NCBI GenBank assembly: GCA_910592005.1
Contig: CAJVPP010003217.1
Coordinates: 1-12,265, forward strand
DNA length: 12,265 nt
Reading direction: 5' to 3'
Source of the DNA: Funneliformis mosseae
Lineage: Eukaryota > Glomeromycota > Glomeromycetes > Glomerales > Glomeraceae
The position numbers and the translations under genes were made by a program. Position 1 is the stretch's first letter. Each line of letters begins with the position of its first letter. Shown here piece after piece: positions 1-8,238 of this stretch. The notes under the pieces were generated by a model. It had not been told where the DNA came from. It saw nothing but the letters and a program-made list of their open reading frames with translations, and searched no databases.

Positions 1-524
1 TTTTGCAAAGTGAAATAATTATTTAAATTTGCCTTTAAGTATTTTATTAAAATAAGTCAATTAATTCCTTTTGTCGAGTTGTAATGGAACTTGAATATAT
101 CATTTTACTATTGTTGCTATATTTATTTTAGAACTTAATTTGCATCAACAACGTTAGTCAATATTTAATCATAATTATATACATTTTTTCAATAAAATTA
201 TATTTTCTAAATCGAATGCTAAAAGAAATATTTAATTTTAATTTTGTGATATCAAGTTACTCTTAATAGTCCAACTTATTCGATATTCATCACTTCCTAT
301 AATAATAAAAATTGTACAAGCTTATACCAGAAAATTTAATCATACATATGGTATGGTATTTATTTATTTATTTATTTTATTTGAACGTATGGGAAATTAA
401 GTCTCTAAAAATGAAATACAAAAAAAGCCGACATTTAAAACCTTTCCTGAAAACTTGCGGAGTAGACAAAAAATACTATGAAATTAATTTGTAAAATCAA
501 TTCGCTTAATTTAGTGCTCCGTAA
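1..524. other. A/T-rich intergenic DNA, no gene seen
   Basis: Low-complexity A/T-rich DNA. One open stretch (312-494, plus) has only a TTG start, reads through a TTTA simple repeat, and shows no recognisable motif, so I do not call it a gene. I see no splice-consistent exon, tRNA or repeat terminus here apart from the TTTA run listed separately. Confidence 0.6.
357..379. repeat. (TTTA)n microsatellite
   Basis: About five to six copies of the tetranucleotide TTTA in a row. It is a simple slippage repeat in A/T-rich DNA, with no function inferred. Confidence 0.85.
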
Positions 525-548
525 GGGTCGGGTCGGGTCGGGTCGGGT
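525..548 (+). repeat. GGGTC pentanucleotide repeat, G-quadruplex-capable
   Basis: Nearly five tandem copies of GGGTC give five GGG tracts separated by TC. That satisfies the usual G-quadruplex pattern on the plus strand. It stands out sharply in A/T-rich surroundings. Within 30 bases downstream lies a C-rich counterpart (CGAACTCGAACCC at about 560-572) that is partly complementary, so the region could also fold as a hairpin. It is not a TTAGGG-type telomere repeat. Confidence 0.85.
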
Positions 549-1090
549 TTAAGGCATATTCGAACTCGAACCCATTATAATTGCAGAACCTGAATTCGGG
601 CTGCTACGCAATGTAGGTTTTCTTTCTTATTTTTCGATTTTATTTTTTTTTGACTTTCTAGTTTTAATGCGTGTAATATTTTTTTTTATTTTATTTTATT
701 ATAATTGATCAATTAATTGTATTTTCTTTTTTTCTTTTTTTTCTTTTATTCTTTTATCAAAAAATTTTTATTTATTTATTTTCATACAGATTTTCGATCT
801 TATTGGATGATGCGTAATTTTCCGTGATTATAAATCCATGATATCCATGCTCTCAAAAGGTAAATTCTTAGTTAAAAAAGCCACCAAAATTACCCTACAG
901 CGATGATATCCTCGTTATCTAATTGAATATCAAATAAAAGTAAAATTAAACCAAATATTTAAAGAGTCCTGAAAAAGAATGAACAAATATAAAAATAAAA
1001 AAATAAAAAAAAAAAGTTAATAAAAAAATTCCACAACAGTAATAAATAACCATATATGTTATGTTATTAATGATATTTTAATAATACTTT
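549..1090. other. Low-complexity DNA, T-rich then A-rich, no gene
   Basis: After the C-rich motif near 560-600, the plus strand is pyrimidine-rich at about 615-785 and A-rich at about 935-1030. A perfect 12-bp palindrome (AATTGATCAATT) lies at 703-714. A short, less biased piece (about 785-930) shows no reading frame I recognise. No gene or RNA is supported. Confidence 0.55.
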
Positions 1091-1228
1091 TTCATCCGCG
1101 GTTAAGGTTAGGTCGGTCCAACCTTTTTTTCAATTTGTGGGGACGTTTTTTCATTCTAAAATGAAAGTTAGTAAGTATAGTACGACCAAAATAAATACTA
1201 GTAAGAAGTAATTTGCAGAAGTTATATT
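1091..1228. other. Less A/T-biased flank of the minisatellite, unidentified
   Basis: This piece is clearly less A/T-rich than what precedes it and holds GGTTAGGTCGGTCCAACC, an imperfect 18-bp dyad at about 1105-1122. An open frame on the minus strand (1092-1337) runs across this flank into the repeat array and reads repeat-derived residues, so it is not taken as a gene. The piece may be the edge of an unrecognised mobile element, but I found no matching terminus on the other side. Confidence 0.35.
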
Positions 1229-1766
1229 TAGCACAACACTTGCTCTCAGGCCTCCAATCCAACCTCAAGAGGGAAACACAAATATACTTTACTCTTAGGC
1301 CAACTTCAACCTCAGAGGGGAACACAAATATACCCATTGCTCAAGGCGTCAAGAGGGAACACAAATACACATTTTACCCAATGTTTTAAGAGGGAATACA
1401 AATACACACTTTGCTAGCCTACTAGATGGTACAAGTGCATACTTACATCTAGCATTCTTGAATGGTATAGACAAGAGCTCACTTGTATTTAGCATTCTTG
1501 ATAGTAATGCAAGGACTCACTTGAATTTGCATTCTTGAAGATAATGAAGTGTATTAATGCTAACTTGCATTGCATCATTCAAAATAACAAAATGCATACT
1601 TGCTATTAGTCTCCATTTGCGGGTTACAAGATGTACACTTGCTATTAACCTCTATTAGCATAGAATAAGCACTTTGCTTTTAGACCTCTTTAATCTCAGT
1701 CAGGGAATACAAATGCATACTTGCTATCAATCCTTTTAAAGCCAGAAAAAGAGGAAAACACAAATG
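1229..1766. repeat. Degenerate minisatellite, roughly 13 units of 35-50 bp
   Basis: The block is built from imperfect tandem copies whose shared core reads roughly CACACTTGCTATTAG-CCTC followed by AAGAGGGAACACAAATG. The end motif ACACAAAT or ATACAAAT recurs at 1276, 1322, 1359, 1396, 1707 and 1758. Spacings of 46, 37 and 37 bp between the first four show a period near 37 bp with length variants. The middle copies (about 1404-1560) are more diverged and carry AGCATTCTTGA variants. Units differ by substitutions and internal indels not in multiples of three, so a protein repeat is unlikely. No leader or identical direct repeats with unique spacers is present, which argues against CRISPR. Confidence 0.8.
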
Positions 1767-2200
1767 ATTACATATACAGAACTAAACTAAGTTTGACTTT
1801 TTGAGAAAGGTACATAGCTGATCCATTATTGGAAGTCAGCAGCCTCAAAAAAAACCTTTTCCAGCTCTAAACATGTCAATAAATATGCTATAATATCTCT
1901 TTATACACTATTCAACACATACCATTGCATTATTTATGACTTCTTTAATAATACTTAAAAGTATCCTTTGCTTAAGTAAAAATATGTAGAATAAGCAATT
2001 TAATTGTAAATAAATTAAAAACAAAAAAAAACAAAAGGTGATTTTCCATACGTATACTGTTTTTGCTATGATATTTGAAGTAACCAAGGTAAGACAGTTT
2101 AAAGACCTTCAGCAAGTATAAATTTTGACCAGTTGATGGCTCTGTCCAAATTTTTATTTTCAAGAAATAAGAGAAAATGCGAAAAAAAATTAGCAACTTT
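1767..2200. other. Unidentified moderately complex DNA
   Basis: A continuation of the less A/T-biased island. The piece from about 2036 to 2170 has mixed composition with no simple repeats and an open minus-strand frame (1972-2196) of 74 codons with no motif I recognise. It could be noncoding terminal DNA of a mobile element, but I cannot find inverted or direct repeats bounding it. No function is assigned. Confidence 0.4.
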
Positions 2201-2244
2201 AAAAAAAAAATTTTTTTTTTGTTTATTTTTTTTTTAAAAAAAAA
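2201..2244. repeat. Two adjacent perfect A/T palindromes
   Basis: Ten A then ten T (2201-2220), six bases, then ten T followed by nine A (2226-2244). Each half is self-complementary and could extrude as a hairpin, and the two blocks are also mutually complementary. They sit where the less A/T-biased island gives way to A/T-rich DNA. They may be a slippage product or a poly-A/poly-T remnant of insertions. Confidence 0.8.
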
Positions 2245-2635
2245 TAAATAAAGTATTTTTATAACATAATTTATGAGATTAGTCAGATAGTATAAATTAC
2301 GTCAATAAGAGTCATACTGTCACATGATATTATTAAAGCATTATATTATTTAAAATAACTAGATAACAGAAACCGTTAGAGCGTCTAATATTATTTAAAA
2401 AAATATATAATTTTTACTTTATTGATTTTTAGTTTAATAAATTAACATTTTCTTATCACGATCCTATTGATTTATCAAATTGTAATATTTTAATATTTTA
2501 AAATATTCGCAAGATTATATGTCAAAATATTTCTGAAGCATAACTGATTATGTAAAGCTTGACAAAAATGGTTATTGTTAAAATAATTGAAAGTATATTC
2601 AAACAACCTGATAAAATATTATATTTTAATAGAAT
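2245..2635. other. A/T-rich spacer upstream of a broken gene
   Basis: Mostly A/T-rich with no open frame of note. The last part (about 2570-2632) has ATGG and a GTATAT...TTTAATAG stretch that could be a further intron upstream of the remnant starting at 2636, but the phase does not join cleanly, so I do not call it. Confidence 0.45.
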
Positions 2636-3139
2636 ATGGTTTTGTTAGGGTCAGCTTTATCAAGAACTACTACAGGGTTTATAGAATAATGTTTGGTTAA
2701 AACTATGATACGTAAGTAATTTATTAATTTATTTTATTTTAAGAAATTTACACATTAAATTATTTTCAATTATATATGGTAGATGAAAAAGTTTAAGTAG
2801 GATTATAGAAAGAATTCAATTAAATCCAGAAGTAGCCACTCTTTATAAAAGACTTGATGATGTTAGTCATAAAATTTTTTACAAGAAATTAAAGTGAGGC
2901 AAGATTTTGCTTATGTAATTTTTGTTAGTCTAAAACATATAACTGATCCTTCAGTTTTTCTAAAACAAATAATTTTATCTATTGATATAGAAAAGGATGA
3001 TTCTAATAAAGAAAGAGTTGCTGTTTTAGCCGCTTAAGATCTAGATACTTTGATTAAGCATAAAAGTGTTATTACAACTAGTGAATCTTCAAAATATTTA
3101 GATCAAGATTATGAATACAATCCGTCTCGTAAGAATTAA
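2636..3139 (+). pseudogene. Broken gene of unknown function with a possible intron
   Basis: I do not recognise the family. Three coding-like pieces line up. The first runs from ATG at 2636 (MVLLGSALSRTTTGFIE) to 2711, with a TAA at 2687-2689 where Gln is plausible. A GTAAGT donor at 2712 and an ATAG acceptor ending at 2808 bracket a 97-base candidate intron whose removal restores phase into the second piece (QRIQLNPEVATLYKRLDDVS onward). That piece meets TGA at 2895. A one-base loss there moves the reading to the third piece, which begins VRQDFAYVIFVSLKH. It has one TAA at 3035-3037, again a plausible Gln, and ends at TAA 3137-3139 after DYEYNPSRKN. The amino acid mix is that of a soluble, helical, charged protein. 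No membrane segment or signal peptide is evident. It is clearly a remnant; the intron is only a proposal. Confidence 0.6.
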
Positions 3140-3484
3140 TACTTTAACCTAATATTATTTAAAATTTACCAATTGAACTTGTAAAATAGCCAGTTTGTTG
3201 AAATGTTATAGAATGTCTATAATTATACTATTAGTAAACCATATTCGTATTGCTCTCTTTTTTCTTTTAGCATAATATAATATAAGGAGGTAATATCATA
3301 AACTTCAATAATTATATAAAAACCAGTAACTAAAATGTTTCATATATTTATATAATTAGATCTGATAATTTCTGATATGATTTTAGATATTCTTTTTGTT
3401 AATTACAAAAGTAAGAAATTCTGATAGATAATTTTATTCTGAGGTGATAAAATGTATTTATTAATAACAAAAATTCAAAAATGA
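3140..3484. other. A/T-rich spacer, no gene seen
   Basis: This lies between the stop of the plus-strand remnant and the end of the minus-strand remnant, so the two converge here. It has AATATAATATAA-type stretches that could have served as polyadenylation regions, but nothing specific is supported. Confidence 0.45.
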
Positions 3485-3706
3485 TTACATTTTAAATTTT
3501 TTTTTTCTCTTCAAAGCATTGTATTTATTGTAACTTAGATTGAACTTAATTTTCACTGCATTAGTAAAAGCTTTAATCATGCTTGAATCAAAAGTAAAGA
3601 TTTTCATTTTTGATTTTAATGCTAAATTTTCTAAAGCAACATCAAATAAAATATTTTGAGGAGCTTGCATTAATATTTTTTTTTAAAGAAATTCCTCAAA
3701 AAATTT
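3485..3706 (-). pseudogene. Short coding remnant, unknown function
   Basis: From ATG at 3670 the minus strand reads 61 codons beginning MQAPQNILFDVALENLALKS and ending in a lysine-rich tail. The use of Ala, Pro, Gln, Asp, Glu and Met is unlike random A/T-rich DNA, so I take it as once coding. The frame continues upstream as KFFEEFL, a TAA (3683-3685, plausibly an old CAA), then KKIL before the Met; a further TAA stands at 3707-3709. The real start was therefore probably further upstream. I know of no family match. It could be one exon of a larger lost gene. Confidence 0.4.
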
Positions 3707-3818
3707 TTAAGTATATAATTATCTTTTCTTTTATTTTTATTTTTTTTTTTAGTAAAAGGTTTTATATTTAAAAAGTGCAGTATATTATGATAATATACCA
3801 TCATGTTTAAAAACAAAA

Positions 3819-4133
3819 ATGTATAGGTTTAAAGATTATAAGAATGTATCTTCTGTCGATTTGGTTAAAAGTAATGAGAAAGTTCTGTTAATTCAAAAGA
3901 ATAATAAGCAAATTAGAAAAAATTAAAAATTTTTTGTTACAATTAATTCTAACTTTTTAACTGAATTTATTAATAATAAATACTTAAATAAAATATAAAA
4001 TAAAATTATTAATAATTATGATAATAAATCTATATTAAAAATTATTTTAATAGAATCTTATGATGAAAAATAAATTTCACACATTTTCTCATAAATCATG
4101 ATGTTATTTAATACTCTATGTTTTTTACTGTAA
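3819..4133 (+). pseudogene. Decayed reading frame with four stops, unknown function
   Basis: One frame from ATG at 3819 stays coding-like for about 100 codons without a frameshift (start MYRFKDYKNVSSVDLVKSNE, later FFVTINSNFLTEFINNKYLN and SILKIILIESYDEK). It is interrupted by TAA at 3924, 3996, 4071 and 4092, and ends at TAA 4131. All four internal stops are TAA in contexts where Gln would fit (such as KN-stop-KFF and EK-stop-ISH), while other Gln codons in the frame are still CAA. The predicted product would be rich in Asn, Lys and Ile with no recognisable domain. It is most simply an old gene fragment hit by C-to-T changes; no function is assigned. Confidence 0.4.
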
Positions 4134-4850
4134 AAAATGATAATTTTAGCATAATAAGCTTTATCAGTAGAAATATCATTTATAAAAGCGAAAATGCTCT
4201 ATACTAAGAGAAATATTATTAGTTTGACTTTATAATCCATTTTTATAAAAAGGTAAAAAGACTTTAAAATTTGAAAATAATTTATATAAATAAAAACTTT
4301 TGATTGCAGAAGTATATTACAATAAAAGATATTAAGTATTAAGAAAATTATATATATCTTGGATTAGGGATGATATAATTAATTTATTCTGTACTATTTT
4401 TATTTTAATAGTTAAAAAACTGCAATGCTAAATAATAAAATATAAAATCCCTGGTCTTGGAAAATTCTCATAAAAATATTCATGTAAAAATAATGTAGTT
4501 ATATTTTTCACTCCTAGTTAGGATTTTTTGCATGAATAAATCAAAGATTAACTCATATTTACCCTTGGCATAAAATTACGCTAGTGAATATTAGTAAACC
4601 TCCTCTATGCATAATATAGGTAAATATTTGAATAATTTGATTAGTTAGTTATTTTGAGAATTACTTGAGACCTACGTTAAGTAAAATTTCATCATTTTAC
4701 AGCATTATTTATTTTTCAGACTTATCTTTTGTAATCTAATAAAATTTGCTAATAATTAAATATTATAACTACCTCTAACATATACCCTCTCCTCTCCCTT
4801 CTATACCTGTTTCTTCTAATCCCTTTAAATGTATTTTTCCAGGTCAACTG
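4134..4850. other. A/T-rich spacer with no supported gene
   Basis: Short islands of mixed composition (about 4340-4380, 4440-4470, 4505-4620 and a pyrimidine-rich run near 4775-4840) sit in A/T-rich DNA, but none yields a frame longer than a few dozen codons with a recognisable motif. The frame of the adjacent BTB-TLDc remnant stays open on the minus strand for about 30 codons past its recognisable end, into this spacer, without resembling the family. Confidence 0.45.
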
Positions 4851-6190
4851 AACTTGATAAACTTTATAATCACTTATTTCAAAAGTTTTTGCATAATTTT
4901 TAATTAATTTTTCATAATTTTTTTTATGACATTGTCCTTTGTTAGTGAAATTAATGAGTAAGCATAAATCAGACGTACTAAAATTCAGATCATATTCTGA
5001 TATAAAATCAAACGTTTTACTTTCTTTACTAAATATGAGAATTTTTTAGATTATTTCTATCTAATGAAAGAAATAAAACTTTCTTTATCACATCCAGAAA
5101 CAGGATGATGCAAAATGAAGGAGTAGAGAAAACAGTAATTTTAGCTTCAAATTTCCAACTATATAGATTAAATCCTCTAGTAATAGTAGATCCTTTATTA
5201 CTACAATTTCATGAAAAGTTTTAACATCAAAACCATCTCTACTTCTGCATACAAGCAACTCAAATTTCATAAAAGTATTAAGAACATCTTTTTTCATTAA
5301 TTTAATAAAATTAGCAAGCAAAAAGATTTATTTAGAATTAATAATTTTAGAATCAATATTTATTTTAAGTCTTGAATAGCTATTATCATTAAAAGAATAA
5401 TATTCAAAAGTTTAACATAAAATTCAATATTTAAAATACTTTTAAAGGATTTAATCTTTTGAAAAAAATTAAAAGGATAAATTTCTTTAAAATCAATATG
5501 TAGGATAAATGGTTAAATAATATTTTCAAAAGTAGTCAAAGGTCCACTTTGTGATCTCTAATAATAATCTATTTATTTGTATAATTGCTTACTCTATAAA
5601 TTTTTCCCAAACTTCAATTGGTTTTAATAAATAATTAGATTCTAATATATCAAGAAGTATATCATGCTTAATAGTTGTAAAATCTTTAGCTTTGAAAATT
5701 AAAAAAGGATCTTGTTAAAAGGCATCTTGATGAAATAATTTTGTCAAATGACTGTATTGATTTGTGACTTGATGAATAAGGACAAAGTTATATTTTAATA
5801 ATACTTTATATCTAAAAAGTTCTTCTTCAATATATGAACATAAGTTATTAAGAAATAATTCATTAGCTGCAATTAACAGCATAATATTTGTACTGCTATC
5901 TTATTCTATAAGATTGATAATTCTGCAATACATATATTTAAATGAATTTTTTTTTAAAAAAAAAGAATTAATAAAAGATATATATAATAATATTTAATTG
6001 AATATTTACTTGACTAGTATATTAAAAATTCTAGTGGAAATATTTGGTTTTTAGAATTTGATTATATTATTTTTAGTCTAAATTCAATTTTCTGACAAAG
6101 TGATACGAAAGTAGGGGATCTAATTTTTAATACAAAAGAATGTAGGTAAAATATTAGTAAACTTATTGTATAATATTATATTGATTTACT
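4851..6190 (-). pseudogene. BTB-BACK-TLDc (Kelch-like/TLD-domain) protein pseudogene
   Basis: Pieces of one protein family follow in the right order on the minus strand. The BTB N-terminal part gives QYNII (about 6187-6170), then HSFVLKIRSPTFVSL (6142-6098) and KPNIS..IFNIL (about 6047-6015). One frame from 5943 to about 5560 covers the BTB end and BACK region (NLIE, LLIAANELFLNNLCSYIEEE, ILESNYLLKPIEVWEKFIE), with TAA at 5901, 5715 and 5589. A linker with FENII-stop-PFILHIDFKEIY follows in another frame. The TLDc domain shows RSRDGFDVKTFHE (5246-5208), then FNLYSWK, SLDRNNLKN, and 46 open codons LNFSTSDLC...EISDYKVYQV (4988-4851) in further frames. Known family: cytoplasmic or nuclear proteins, with BTB for oligomerisation and Cul3 adaptor roles and TLDc linked to oxidative stress resistance or V-ATPase binding. 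At least five frameshifts and several stops make it dead. An A/T-rich insertion or an intron interrupts the BTB part near 5944-6010. Domain identity rests on recognised motifs, not a search. Confidence 0.8.
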
Positions 6191-6581
6191 GTATTAACTT
6201 AAAGTCTTTGAAGCGTAATCTCTAAAATATCTTAAGTTATCTTTATATTTATTTTATATTTATTTTACATGTTTTATATTGAAATATTATTGTTAATTAT
6301 TACCTGTGATTCCTCAAGTAATTATCTTAGTTTTATTTATCCTTTTGAGATTTTAATTAAAGTTATAAAATTATCGTAACATTTTAGTACTTCTTATAAG
6401 AAACAAAAATAATAATCAAGTACAATTTATATAAATATTCAAGAGATATTAAGATTAAAAAAGAATATCAATAGCATAACCAACCATTTGAAAGAAATTG
6501 ATATTAAAATTCTTCTAATAACTAGAGAATTACAATAATAATTGAACATCTTTACTAAACTCCTTAGCTATATTTATATTT
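6191..6581. other. Probable upstream flank of the BTB-TLDc remnant
   Basis: On the minus strand, about 6190-6250 reads as a possible extension of the BTB N-terminus (KIT-stop-DILE and similar), too damaged to delimit. Beyond it the DNA is A/T-rich. Any promoter of the dead minus-strand gene would lie here, but no element can be singled out. Confidence 0.4.
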
Positions 6582-6854
6582 ATTCTGACGTTAAAAGAAG
6601 AATAAGTGGTCTAATTACTTATAAAAAAAGCAACTATCACTTGATATAATTTACTTATTAAATAAGATATCAAGAAAGGATTAAAAACTCTTAATAATTA
6701 CTTATTTAACTTGTATAAAGATAAGAATCTATTAGAAAATCAGAAGAAACTTATTAAAGGTTTTTACTAATACATGAATTATGCCTTATATTATTAATAA
6801 GAAATTAACATTCAAACAACTATTTAAAATATTTAGGATGGAAATATCTTTTGA
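6582..6854 (+). pseudogene. Decayed reading frame, unknown function
   Basis: A single plus-strand frame keeps a protein-like composition over about 90 codons: ILTLKEE, LLIKKATIT, then DIKKGLKTLNNYLFNLYKDK followed by NLLENQKKLIKGFY and YMNYALYY. It is broken by several stops, mostly TAA with one TGA and one TAG. After GFY come TAA (6768) and, further on, two adjacent TAA, one more TAA, and a TAG at 6834. Most fall where Gln would be natural, next to intact CAA codons. The pattern suggests a helical, charged protein segment of unknown family. The foldback element at 6878 begins just after it. Identity is unknown and the coding origin is itself only probable. Confidence 0.35.
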
Positions 6855-6877
6855 TAAAGCTTGTAATAATTAGGATT

Positions 6878-7019
6878 TTTGCAATAGAAAGGGAGAAAAC
6901 TCCAAAAAAATTAAAATTTTAGTTTATAAGCCAAAAATGTTCTAAATACTATAATTTGTTCAGATTTATTATTAACTCATTTTTTATTTTTTTTGAGTTT
7001 CCTCCCTTTCTATTGCAAA
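6878..7019. mobile_element. Foldback element, MITE-like, 142 bp
   Basis: The two ends are inverted copies of each other. The left arm 6878-6918 and the reverse complement of 6979-7019 match at 37 of 41 positions. The first 18 bases (TTTGCAATAGAAAGGGAG) are identical, followed by RAAACTC and an A-rich tail. About 60 bases of unrelated A/T-rich sequence lie between. There is no coding capacity. This is the layout of a miniature inverted-repeat transposable element or another foldback unit. Beyond the arms GG (6873-6874) and CC (7022-7023) could extend the pairing with a one-base offset. I cannot make out a clear target duplication. If transcribed it would form a long hairpin RNA. Confidence 0.75.
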
Positions 7020-8116
7020 GGCCTCATTTGTTATTAACTTTCTGAAAACCTAAGCATTTAATTTTAAAGATTTATTTCAATCTCAATAACAGTTTCCATT
7101 TTCTAATATAAAGTTTATTTATATATATAATAAAAAAATAAATATATAAAAAAAGTTGCTAAAATTACAGAATTGCATAAAATATAAAAAATCATAAATA
7201 ATACTATAAAATTCTTATTTTAAAAAATTTTAATAAGTGTTTTAATTAATAATATAATAAAACTTAGATATAATATATAAATAATATTATTTTTCTGAAT
7301 TAAATAGAAATCTTTTATAAAACTTTCATATTATATTAATTTTTTTATAAAAAAACTTTTATATTCTTTATAATAAATACTTATTATCTATTAATTTTAT
7401 ATAAGAAATATATAATTACAATTATTATAAAAATATTTGTTAAAAAAATTTCTATATTTAATAATATAAATCTAAATATAATTCTATCATTAAATTTTTT
7501 TATTATTTCTATATATTATTTTATAGAATTTAATATACATTATAGAAATATTATCAACTTTTATAAAATGTGTTAGTATTTGTAACTTATTTCTTTGAAA
7601 TTTATTATTATTTGTATATAATATAATATTTAAAGATTTCAATATTTACTATATTAAAATCACTTAAGTTTTATATTAATTAAAATAAAAATTATTACTA
7701 TACTAATATTATTATTAATTATATTTATTACTAAAAAATAATCTAATTGATGATTATTTTATTTACTTAAAAATATTTAATAATAATAAGAAAATCTTAA
7801 AAACTTTATAAATATTTACTTTATTTTTATTTTTATTTTCTTTTTTTAAAAAGAATATATTATTATTACTATTATAAATTAAATACAATCTAATAATATT
7901 TCTATTTTATAATTAATTATATATTAAAATTCTATCAATAACTTTTAAATTTTAAGTATATTACATAAGCTTTTCTAACTTTATATATAATTAAAAATAC
8001 TGGAATTCTAAAAATCTCTTATAAATTCAAATTAGAGTTTATATAAATTTTATATGTAAATTCTGATTAGAATTGTATATTACAGAAATTTCAAAAATTC
8101 ATTGTTTTATTTTATA
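7020..8116. other. Extreme A/T desert, no gene seen
   Basis: Nearly uninterrupted A and T with only scattered G and C; stops occur in all frames. A weak direct repeat of about 23 bases sits at 8022-8044 and 8057-8080 (both begin TAAATTC and share ATTAGA). Nothing else is supported. Confidence 0.6.
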
Positions 8117-8118
8117 TA

Positions 8119-8149
8119 CAGTGGTATGTAAAAAAAATGGCAATTTTTT
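8119..8149. repeat. Terminal inverted repeat, transposase 3' side
   Basis: It begins CAGTGGTATG, followed by eight A, TGGCAA and six T. It pairs with 9366-9396 at 26 of 31 positions. All five differences are transitions, and in four of them this end keeps the G or C. Confidence 0.88.
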
Positions 8150-8238
8150 AAATCGCATTATTCAATAATAGCTAAACCAATTAACTTTTATAATATATTA
8201 TTTTAAAGCCAATAACCAGTATATTTTATTAAAAAAAT

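Noticed and set aside
312..494. 60-codon plus-strand open frame
   Set aside because: It has only a TTG start, reads through a TTTA microsatellite, and has no motif or coding-like context.
525..548. Telomeric repeat
   Set aside because: The unit is GGGTC, not TTAGGG or a known variant, it is only about five copies long, and it is internal with a nearby inverse C-rich copy.
1092..1337. 81-codon minus-strand open frame
   Set aside because: It overlaps the minisatellite and its codons are repeat units read backwards; indels between units would shift the frame.
1229..1766. Possible CRISPR array
   Set aside because: Units are imperfect, vary in length, and lack identical repeats with unique spacers. 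The rest of the window is eukaryotic in character.
1972..2196. 74-codon minus-strand open frame in less A/T-biased DNA
   Set aside because: No motif, hydrophobic low-complexity ends, and no extension on either side. It is kept only as unidentified sequence.
2636..6854. Alternative genetic code with TAA/TAG read as Gln (ciliate-like)
   Set aside because: Many TAA stops do fit Gln, but the same regions carry several frameshifts, TGA stops, and TAA at positions where Trp or Lys is expected. Pseudogene decay explains all of it.
8022..8080. Weak 23-base direct repeat near the first transposon
   Set aside because: The two copies share only short blocks of A/T-rich sequence and lie outside the TA flanks, so chance similarity is likely.
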